From Bolinopsis microptera (Eukaryota; Ctenophora; Tentaculata; Lobata; Bolinopsidae), in assembly GCF_026151205.1 (NCBI RefSeq), contig NC_087073.1:5415001-5479000 (forward strand): DNA of 64,000 bases, written 5' to 3'. The position numbers and the translations under genes were made by a program. The notes below the pieces were generated by a model that worked only from the letters and a program-made list of their open reading frames with translations, made no database searches and was not told the DNA's origin. Positions 56,306-64,000 of the stretch are shown here, in pieces (the stretch's first letter is position 1; each line of letters opens with the position of its first letter).

Positions 56306-56411
56306 TTGTCATACGTTGTATGACCCGCCGCGCACGAAGTGCGCTGCTCCCCCTGTAGTGTCGAAGACGCTACTATAGTGAAACGACCGTGGGGGTCACC
56401 ACGTGATACAA
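56306..56411. mobile_element. hairpin-packed mini-element, copy 1 (106 bp)
   Basis: Flanked by an 8-bp direct repeat TAAAAAAC (56298-56305, 56412-56419). The ends are TTGTCATACG and CACGTGATACAA, imperfectly complementary. Inside are triloop hairpins: GTCATAC-GTT-GTATGAC, GCGCAC-GAA-GTGCGC, and GTC-GAA-GAC with partial flanking pairs, plus a CCCCC/GGGGG pairing that encloses the last. There is no coding capacity. An 8-bp duplication fits hAT-like insertion, though the ends are not typical. Confidence 0.75.
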
Positions 56412-57075
56412 TAAAAAACCACGCACACGTGCTAACTATTTATTGGAAAGAATGAAGAAGTGACGTATACGCTACAAAAGCCGCATGCTAAGCTAGATCG
56501 TAAAATCTGATTATTGGATTGTAAAATGGCGAAAACGCGCGTTTTGAGAGGGTTAAAATACGCCAGGCTATGTTTATGAACATAATAGCTTGGGGTCCCC
56601 AGGTAATTTAACCTTATATCATCAATCATGGCCGGCCGTTATTCGGAATCAGCGCGTCCGAAAATACATCGGTTCAAGTTGGTTTTAATTTTTAGAAACT
56701 TTGGTTTCTAACTTCTAACTTTGGTTTTAGAAAAATTTTGAAGATTGACTGTAAAGTGATTTAGCACGCTCAGCATGCAACGTCAAATGTCTGCAATTTT
56801 GGGAGTCAGGAGTGTGTCATTTTGTGGATCGCTATAATGAATAATGATTTGCACGTTTTATGGTGCCATGCATGCTGGGTTTTAACGATTTACTCCGGAT
56901 GCTGGATATCGTGAACAATAAATTTCACAGCTTTCGATCATGATTACGTAAAATTACTTACTATATTTGACAAGACACAAGTTGCTCTACAAACAATGCT
57001 TTCTCGTTTGACGGATGTTACTCCATACTCGTCTAAATTTCTTCAAAGTAGCGCGCGCCGCTTTCTTCTCGAAAT

Positions 57076-57110
57076 GTTGCCCGATGGCAAATGTTGCCCG
57101 ATGGCAAGTG
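57076..57110. repeat. 18-bp tandem pair
   Basis: AATGTTGCCCGATGGCAA is repeated twice in tandem, between two GTAGCGCGCGCCG blocks. Confidence 0.7.
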
Positions 57111-57198
57111 CTATGAAGTAGCGCGCGCCGGGCCAGACCATTAACAATGGTCAACCTCTCGTCTGCCCGTAGTACGCGAATGCCGAAGCCCCATTACA

Positions 57199-57276
57199 TT
57201 TGCTCTAACCAGAGCCCTCTCGCTTGCAGTAGCGCGCGACCGCAGTACGCGTAGGCACATGGCTATGTGAACCATT
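57199..57276. repeat. GC-rich dispersed repeat, copy 2
   Basis: Partner of 55553-55670 in the same orientation, shorter. Confidence 0.55.
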
Positions 57277-57893
57277 ACATGGTTAAATTAGGTAAAGATA
57301 CAAGCTAGGAGGTGGGATTCTTGATAAAATAATATCAAATATAAAAACGGCCCCAGCCCGTCGTACTCAGAGTCGAGCTATATGTTAGGATTTTAAAGAA
57401 ATCATGTTTGTATTTGGTATACTGTTTAAAATTTTTATTTGTTGTCAGTTATTCAATGAAAGTGTAATGATGCATCAAAATATAGCAAAATATTTTTTCC
57501 TATTTTGTTGTAAATTGATATAATATATATATGATATATAATAATATTGATATAGTATAAGGAAACGTTCGTAATAATAAAATCTTCTCTTATCTCTGCT
57601 CTCGGACTTTGTTCTTTTGAATAGAACTGTTTGTATACTTTAACAAATAGTGATTTTAACTTTGAGATAAACTGCTATATTATTATATTTTTGTACCAAT
57701 GTTCACCTAACTTAACGTCTCTCACTGACACCATCACCCGGCAACCAATTTTAAAGTATAATTTATTAACGATCTGACTACAGATTGGCGGTCAACGTTC
57801 CCCGTGTAGTAGCTCAACGGAGGAGGTAATCAGGGCACGTGTTAATGAAAAATGTACGTGTCCTTCCACGATCCCTTCTGTTGGGTCACACGT

Positions 57894-57921
<28 letters not shown>
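57894..57921. repeat. TA microsatellite
   Basis: About fourteen TA units. Confidence 0.9.
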
Positions 57922-57925
<4 letters not shown>

Positions 57926-57989
57926 GGAACTGAGATCGCTATCGTGTAACTAGAAGCAGTATATGCAAAGTAACTTAGGTGATAGGTGA

Positions 57990-58120
57990 TTGTCATTCGT
58001 TGTATGACCCGCCGCGCACGAAGTGCGCGGCTCCCCCTGTAGCGTCGAAGACGCTATAGTGAAGACACTATAGCGAAGACACTATAGTGAAGCGACCGTG
58101 GGGGTCACCACGTGATACAA
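57990..58120. mobile_element. hairpin-packed mini-element, copy 2 (131 bp)
   Basis: Nearly identical to the copy at 56306-56411 but with a different 8-bp direct repeat, ATAGGTGA (57982-57989, 58121-58128). The second GAA hairpin is perfect here (TAGCGTC-GAA-GACGCTA). It is followed by extra repeats of GAAGACACTATAG that form further stems. Two copies with different flanking duplications show that the unit moved as a unit. Confidence 0.78.
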
Positions 58121-58958
58121 ATAGGTGATAGGCAATATGAAATTACACATCTTACTTTAACTTTATCCCGTCACCTATGGACTTATTAATTAATGGTAAT
58201 GGCTGGTGGTGGTGTCATCGTTTGTCGTACTCAAAACGTTTCGCGGTTGCGAATACCGGCCCATCGAGGAAAATCTTTTTACTTTGTATTTTAACCATTA
58301 TAAAGTATGATTAGTCGGATATAGTACTGAGTTCAAACAGTCCCCGAAACGAAAAAGCAAACATTTGATTTTTGTTTCGGCGACTGAATCGTTGATGGGC
58401 CGGCAAATATTTGTTGTCGAGTAGTGTTGAATACTCATATTAACATGATTATTGATTTAATTTAGGAATTGTATATAACTATCTTTGACCAAGTTTAATT
58501 GTTAATGAGAATGCACCCCAGCACTGGGCGCGTGCGGCGGCTTTGATGTTAGCGGCTACAAGCTTGAAGCAAGGCAGCTGCAGAAAAAATGCCGCGCGCG
58601 TTCACAGTTCAGCGTACGGCTTTTCGTTTTTGATTTTACAAATGACAAAGCAACTTTTAATGATTATTAATGGTATTATCGGATATTTATAATTCAATAT
58701 GTATTGATTCTTCTGTGGAAAATAAAAATTGTATTTTACTTAAATTGTATTTTACTTAATAACGTTTATACATAAATTTTCTATTCATTTTATTCTTAGT
58801 GTTTTCTCGGAAAGGGATATACTTGTATTACCACTAAAATTTCATAAAGGGTTTGATATCAAAAATCCATCGAAGTCCAAAGACTGCACACAAAATTGTG
58901 CTTCAAGGAAGCTTACTGCTCATAGATCGAGAAGCTGCCAATGGTGTAACGTTGCCTG

Positions 58959-58983
58959 TTAAAGTAAAGTAAAGTAAAGTAAA
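58959..58983. repeat. AAAGT tandem repeat
   Basis: Four to five AAAGT units directly before the RT fragment that starts near 58990. Confidence 0.8.
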
Positions 58984-58989
58984 AATTAT

Positions 58990-60063
58990 GACATAACATC
59001 ATCACTAAGAAATACAGGGAAGATTACATCAAAGAAAAAGTTGAGAAATGGATAACAGATATAATTGAGCAACTTGCTGATATTGCATCTGAAGAACCTC
59101 AGCTGGCTTACTCAGCTTTCACCAAAGGAGTATGCCACCGATGGAGGTTCTTCATGAGGACAATACCTGATATCGCTGAGTACTTTGCCCCACTGGAGAG
59201 CAAGATCATGCATGTGTTCATTCCAGCCTTTCTTGGTCGCCCAGTCAACCAGCACGAGAGAGGTATCTTCGAACTTCCTGTTCGATGTGGAGGGCTAGGC
59301 ATCATCAATCCTGTTAGGATAACATCCCGTGAATATGTTTACTCAGTAGCAGTAATTAAAGACCTTGTGAGTTTGATCAACCAACAAGACCATGACCAGG
59401 ATATCACCAAGCTGGACCTGGGCAAGATAAAAGAAAAGAAAGAAGAACTGAGGAAACAGAAAGAGGAGTTTCTCTCCCAAAGGTTCAAGGTGCTCTATAA
59501 TGAGTCCGATCATCAACTTAAGAACCACAAAGACCAAGCAAAGGGAGCCTCAACATGGCTCTCAACACTACCACTGAAGGACCTCAACTATGTTCTGAAC
59601 AGGCAGGAGTTCCAAGACAGCATACGCCTACGTTATGGTTGGAAGATCCAAGGAGTGCCCTCTAAATGTGCCTGCGGAAATGTAAACAGTATCTACCACG
59701 CCCTTGACTGTAAACTGGGTGGATACGTTTCCATGCGCCACAATGCCATAAGAGACACTGCTGCTTTCTTTCTCCGAGAAGCAAAGTGTAAAGACGTAAG
59801 GATAGAACCAGCACTCTTGACAGTCCAACCAAGCTCATTTTCAAGGAAGACCAACACCCAGAATGAAGCCCATCTTGATGTAGCAGCTGTTGGATTGTAT
59901 GCACCTTTTGAAAGAACATTCTATGACATCAGGGTTACACATCCTAACTGTGACACAAATACATTTAAGCCACTAGATAAGATATATAGAGACCATGAGA
60001 TAGAAAAGAAAGATTTGTATGAAGAGAGAGTACTTCAGTCGGAGAAGGGATACTTTGTCCCTC
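58990..60063 (+). mobile_element. second RT/CCHC/endonuclease-like fragment, 5' part (split by an insertion)
   Basis: An open frame from about 58990 (EDYIKEKVEKWITDIIEQLA) through FFMRTIPDIAEYFAPLE, LPVRCGGLGIINP, STWLSTLPLKDLNYVLNRQEF, a CACGN...H...C knuckle, SMRHNAIRD, AHLDVAAVG and FYDIRVTHPNCD. It is the same family as the 53035-54291 copy but clearly diverged. The frame is cut at 60063 by a 1.1 kb inverted-repeat element and resumes at 61172. The upstream edge abuts a short AAAGT tandem repeat at 58959-58983. Confidence 0.82.
60059..60063. repeat. 5-bp target-site duplication, left copy
   Basis: CCCTC directly before the element at 60064; the right copy is at 61172-61176. Confidence 0.8.
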
Positions 60064-61171
60064 CACAGTGGGCTACCATGCTAGCATAGGCCTAAAATCG
60101 ACTTTCTTAAATTTCTTTGAAAATAAGCTTTCCTTATTGTAAAACGCTAGCCCGATTTCATGCAAAAAACCGTAATTAAAAACTTTGCAAGATGCCAAAA
60201 TGGCGTCGCGTGAAAAAATAGCATTTTTCACTGTCAAGAAATTTTGCCTTTTTTAGCCAAAAATTGCCTAATATTTATTATTTTGGGCTAAAATGCCTGA
60301 TCAAGGCAGTTTTTAATAATTGAAATACAGTATAGTACTTAAGAATACTCATTCATCTAAAAAAAACTGTGTGACTTTAACATTTTCACCTGATTTTTGA
60401 CCGCGCCTTTTTTATGGCGTGTATTTTAGGCAATTTTTGGGGTATTTAACGACAGAAATCGTTGTTGGTTTGCAATAGTTCGGTATAATGCATGGTATCA
60501 TCAGAAAGCTTAGACAATTCCCTATCAGATGCAATAAGAATCACTTTGGGAACTTTTGGGCAACTCTGTTTACAAAATTAAGAAACTCAAAAATTGGGTA
60601 AAATTTGCTGCATTTTTAGATAATTTATGAGCTCAATTTTGCTATTAAATTGACATATTTTAGTTATTCTCCATGTTTGTGGCATTTTTTGCATCCTAGA
60701 CCAGATGCATATGGATGAAAAATCAAAATATCACAATTATTATAGTTAAAATTGATAAAAATCCAAAAAATCGTGATTTTAAACGAAATTTTTGAAAATA
60801 ACAGGAACAATTTTGGTGTTTCAGAAAATTTTGGTCATATAAATGGGCACAACTTTTGTTCTGATCAATATTTTTTCATAATTCAAAAAGATTTGAGTTC
60901 CTAAGATAGCTTCCTTCGTTTACAGTTCATAAAAGAGCTTTAAAATTGATTAAACCTCTAAAAAAACAACTTTTCCTGGGATCAGCCTCCTATTTTTGGA
61001 CTACAAGATTGCTTAAAATCGGCCCAAAAATTTTTTCTGAGACATTTTCGGCCCTGTAAATGATTGGAATCGTATTTTTGTACCCAAATTACCTTAGAAA
61101 CAAAGTTAGGGGCATGTGTGATGGTCTAAAATACCCTATGCTAGCATGACCCCCACTCACAGCCCACTGTG
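60064..61171. mobile_element. 1.1 kb non-autonomous inverted-repeat element inserted in a retrotransposon fragment
   Basis: The ends are CACAGTGGGCT...AGCCCACTGTG, flanked by a 5-bp direct repeat CCCTC (60059-60063 and 61172-61176). A second inner inverted match, CATGCTAGCATAGG, lies at 60077-60090 and as its complement at 61135-61148. The spacer between the two matched blocks is about ten bases longer on the right. The interior is AT-rich with no long ORF, so it has no transposase of its own. Removing the element and one CCCTC restores the host reading frame as FVPLVFTTSGG. Confidence 0.85.
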
Positions 61172-61441
61172 CCCTCTAGTCTTCACAACCTCTGGAGGTA
61201 TTGGACTGCTCTGCACAGTGTTTGTAGATCGTGTCTCTAAGATGATAGCTGACCACAAAAAAGAAGCCAAGAGCCAAGTCAAAAATCATATCAGATTCCA
61301 GGACACGATTCAGATTCGATCTGTTAAGAAGTACACTCATTGCACTGAGGGGAATCAGAGGAAGGTCAACAGCCCAGCATCTTGAACTGCAAGACGTATC
61401 CTTCAACCCCATCCCCCAGAAGACAAGCTTTGAGGTCTCCT
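61172..61441 (+). pseudogene. second RT/CCHC/endonuclease-like fragment, 3' part (frameshifted)
   Basis: After one copy of the 5-bp duplication it reads PLVFTTSGGIGLL, then MIADHKKEAKS, continuing the frame broken at 60063. Near 61305 the frame shifts. The conserved FRFDLLRSTLIALRGIRG, equivalent to FDLLRTCIISIRGYRG in the intact copy, is in another frame and ends at a TAG near 61441. This is a degenerate retrotransposon tail. Confidence 0.8.
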
Positions 61442-61809
61442 AGATTTGTTTATGTAAATTTTGTAGATATTTTACTGTACTATTTTATATTGTATACAAT
61501 TTTACGGACGAAATGATCCCAGGGGGGACTCCCAACCCAACGCTTCGGCGGGTAGTTGATGCACTGATCACAAGCAAGAGCCACTTTGGTCTACTTGCTG
61601 TGAGGTGTCTCAGCTACATGGGTTGGGGGTCCCCCCTTTTTATCTTTTTAAAAAACATCATCACTAATGTCTACAAAGTGTCATCTCACTACATGGAAAT
61701 GTATACACTATTTCTCCATCAAATTTAATTTAAGTAATAATTAATCAAAAATTAATCATAAATAACAACAACATTTAAAAAAATTTATTTATTCATACTT
61801 CCTAGTGAA

Positions 61810-62274
61810 TTAAAGATTTATAAAACGTTTCTTTGCTACATAAGAATGAAACCAAAGATAATCATTGTGTTTTTCCTTATTACTGACATAATTGGTACCT
61901 TCAATTATTGTTAAAACTTCTTTCGAAACATTCCAAAAATGAAAGTCATTAACAATACATTTAGAAATCATATTCTTCTTAAAACTTTCCAATCTAATTT
62001 TAAAACTCAAAACTGTCAAGCAGTTCTTCACCTCCAAAGGGAGTTTGTTCCAATAAGGAACAACCCGCTCTGGAAGAAAAGAACACTGAAGATTCTTGAC
62101 CTTTGTCACACTCTTACTACATCTATTGGATGAAACCAGATTAAGACCTGATCTGCTTGGTCTGAACAAGCCTGAACCATAATCAGTCAAACCATTAATT
62201 ACCTTAAAAGCTTCAATAAGGTCCCCACGTATTCGCCGCCCTGCCAGCGTTGTCAAATTGGCGCCCCCTCCCAC
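61810..62274 (-). pseudogene. LINE-type reverse transcriptase C-terminal remnant
   Basis: It reads LTTLAGRRIRGDLIEAFKVI, then VKNLQCSFLPERVVPYWNKLP and LSFKIRLESFKK. The RR-RGDLI--FK--NG and RVV-YWN-LP motifs are characteristic of the C-terminal end of LINE reverse transcriptases. Upstream coding sequence gives way to GC-rich low-complexity DNA at about 62275. Confidence 0.78.
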
Positions 62275-63406
62275 TGAAAAAGCGCCCCCTTTTGGCGCCC
62301 CTCCCTAAAATTAAACAAGTTAAATGATTTTAGAGGATACGCCAATAAAATCTCTAAAAAGTGTGTTCTAGAGCAAAACGTGCAGTTTTGCTAATACGGT
62401 AGTTAGGTTTTTCAAAATTGTCCCACATTCAAACAACGATTCTGCACCCCCCTAAGATTGCGCACAACGGGCTCGGCAGGGCCCTTTGTTACACCACTGG
62501 ACGCTGCCCAACCTATCACGTAGCCGGACTGGCGGGAGGTTGTATGGGAAGCTGCACAATTCATTGGACCTATTTATCATCAAAACCAAAACAGCTATAT
62601 TGTGCAGCATTATCGAAACGGTGATCATTGCTTCAAAGAATACTAAATTGGACAACTTGCTGATATCAAATCCTCACAAAAAGCCTTCCGGCCTGTAGTT
62701 CAGATAGTTCATTGTCTACAAGAGCATTCTATGAAGACATCTTGTTGTAATACAGAAATTATGGAAGTCACTATCGAATAGTATATTAGGTATATATATT
62801 AATTCCCAGAGTGGTACCACCCACAAGGCGTCGTCCTCTTAGAGGAACCTTTCTAAACTTTGCACATGATCCAGTAAAGTGACCGATCTCTGCATCAGAG
62901 TGTCCCAATTTGTCCTAATTTGAGATGTAATACCTGCAGGGTTCATTTCCAACCAACCAACAAAAATCTATGCTCAAAACCATCTTAGTGTCATGAATTA
63001 GGGGCTAAATTGTCCACCTACTAAGATTCAAATTGTCATCAACTAATTTACCAGACTGCAGAGCCAAAATAGGCTCATCAGCACCTTAAAGGGAACCCCA
63101 ACCAATCTTTCCACCTACCTACAGAAAAGACTTGATTTTATTTTGACTGTGGAGAGCTTATTTCTGTACAGCTCTTCTGCTTCAAATCTGAACATGTGAG
63201 TTTTGCATAGTTGGAGAGAGTATTTGAGCCAAATTACAGGTCCTCTGATCTTTAGGTTCTTGTTTAATGTTTACTATCAACATATTATATCTCTGTTCTG
63301 TAAATCAATTGGTAGGCTAAACCATACATAACTATTCATTTATGGCACTATGTTGTTACTTGTTTTTCCAAACATAGTGTTGACGAACCACTGTTTCACA
63401 ATTAGG
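62275..63406. other. intergenic DNA upstream of CCDC28
   Basis: Starts with GC-rich low-complexity GGCGCCCCC repeats (62250-62310), then unique-looking AT-rich sequence that should include the CCDC28 promoter. No X-box, TATA or other specific site could be picked out. Confidence 0.4.
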
Positions 63407-63870
63407 ATGTCACACTCTTTCAACAACGACTTTTCAAATACACCTGAAAAAGAGCGTGGTTTACAACAAATTAAGTCAGAATTCAATGCTGGTGAGATGC
63501 AAGCTTTCAAGGGATCATGCAGTTTTCAAAAACTAGAAAAGGTAACTATAGCTTATATGTCACTCGGTTAAATAAAATTTATGATCGGGTACAATGATTT
63601 ATTTCTCTTGTTGTTCTAATTATCTATAGTTTATCAATGTGTTATTGTGTTATTTTCCTGTTATTCTCCTTCAAATGTTGCAGTTGATGATAACCATTTT
63701 AATTTTAGGTCAGAAATATGCAAGAAGCTCTTGCTGTAAAACATCTAAAACTCGATGTCAATAAATCTGGTGCACTACACGAAGACTCTACTTCATTAGA
63801 GAAGTTTAAGGAACTAATGGACGATTTGGACAATTTGAGTTCAGAAATCAAAAATCTCCACAAAAGCTGA
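63407..63870 (+). CDS. CCDC28: CCDC28A/B homologue, two exons
   Basis: Exons are 63407-63541 and 63709-63870, with donor GTAACT and acceptor AATTTTAG, phase 0. They give 98 residues: MSHSFNNDF, then RGLQQIKSEFNAGEMQAF, LEKVRNMQEAL and DDLDNLSSEIKNLHKS. These match the conserved core of vertebrate CCDC28A/B (HSFL, GLL-LLNDFHSG-LQAF, LEHVREMQEKL, LEDLSNSIQKLH). Vertebrate CCDC28B is a Bardet-Biedl-associated basal body protein that affects cilium length. The low-complexity N-terminus of the vertebrate proteins is absent. The ATG is preceded by an acceptor-like ACAATTAG|G, so a 5' exon or trans-splice site is possible and the start is not fully settled. The second half is predicted coiled coil by its heptad look. 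Confidence 0.9.
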
Positions 63871-63940
63871 TTGGTGGTTTTCATTTTAGAGGGGAAGCTT
63901 ACTTGTTCCTTTTTGGCTGCTAGAAAAATGTTCTTACTTT

Positions 63941-63946
63941 AATAAA
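63941..63946 (+). terminator. poly(A) signal of CCDC28
   Basis: AATAAA 71 bases after the CCDC28 stop codon, a typical distance for a short 3' UTR. Confidence 0.6.
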
Positions 63947-64000
63947 TTGTACTGCCCTGACTCACGTACAACTGAATACTGAAACACAGTAGTGGCTTCA

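Noticed and set aside
62243-62500. hAT-like element suggested by CCAGCGTTGTCAA and CCAGTGGTGTAAC in inverted orientation
   Set aside because: The left motif is part of the LINE remnant coding sequence (LTTLAG), and the candidate 8-bp duplications do not match well.
1-64000. CRISPR array or bacterial operons
   Set aside because: Spliced genes, animal protein families and LINE remnants show eukaryotic DNA; the tandem repeats lack spacer structure.

Overview
This window looks like genomic DNA from an animal, most likely a cnidarian or another non-bilaterian. That placement is an inference. The sequence is AT-rich, genes are split by GT-AG introns, and long non-coding stretches are full of short inverted-repeat elements and broken non-LTR retrotransposon ends. 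The receptor genes are rhodopsin-like with divergent signatures. No bacterial or organellar genes were seen.

The dominant gene is an essentially complete WDR90/POC16 homologue on the minus strand. It runs from the start codon at 52137 to the stop at 6446 in 17 coding exons. I rebuilt the exons from splice sites, phase and colinearity with vertebrate WDR90. The joined product is about 1752 residues, close to the human length of about 1750. It has an N-terminal CFA20/DUF667-type domain followed by several blocks of WD repeats. Two problems stand out: an apparent one-base insertion in exon 2, and a 29.6 kb intron between exons 9 and 10.

Two class A GPCR genes are nested in WDR90 introns. One (14115-15191, minus) has a single exon and lies in the giant intron 9. 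The other (47877-49264, plus, three exons) lies in intron 4 on the opposite strand. At the right edge, on the plus strand, is a small two-exon CCDC28A/B homologue (63407-63870). WDR90 and CCDC28B are both linked to centrioles, basal bodies or cilia in vertebrates, so two cilium-related genes sit divergently about 11 kb apart.

Region by region: 1-6.4 kb is non-coding, with a foldback element, a triple E-box repeat and an X-box-like site. 6.4-13.1 kb holds WDR90 exons 17 to 10. 13.1-42.6 kb is the giant intron, with a GPCR, a G21/C21-ended inverted-repeat element, three retrotransposon remnants, a pogo-like MITE, a CRE/E-box tandem array and several local duplications. 42.6-52.1 kb holds WDR90 exons 9 to 1 and the second GPCR. 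52.4-62.3 kb is a transposon archipelago: two RT/CCHC/endonuclease-like fragments (one split by a 1.1 kb element whose removal restores its reading frame), nested foldback elements, and a two-copy hairpin-packed mini-element with 8-bp target duplications. 63.4-64 kb holds CCDC28.

The most unusual items are the hairpin-packed mini-element, the G21/C21 element, and the CRE plus E-box array.
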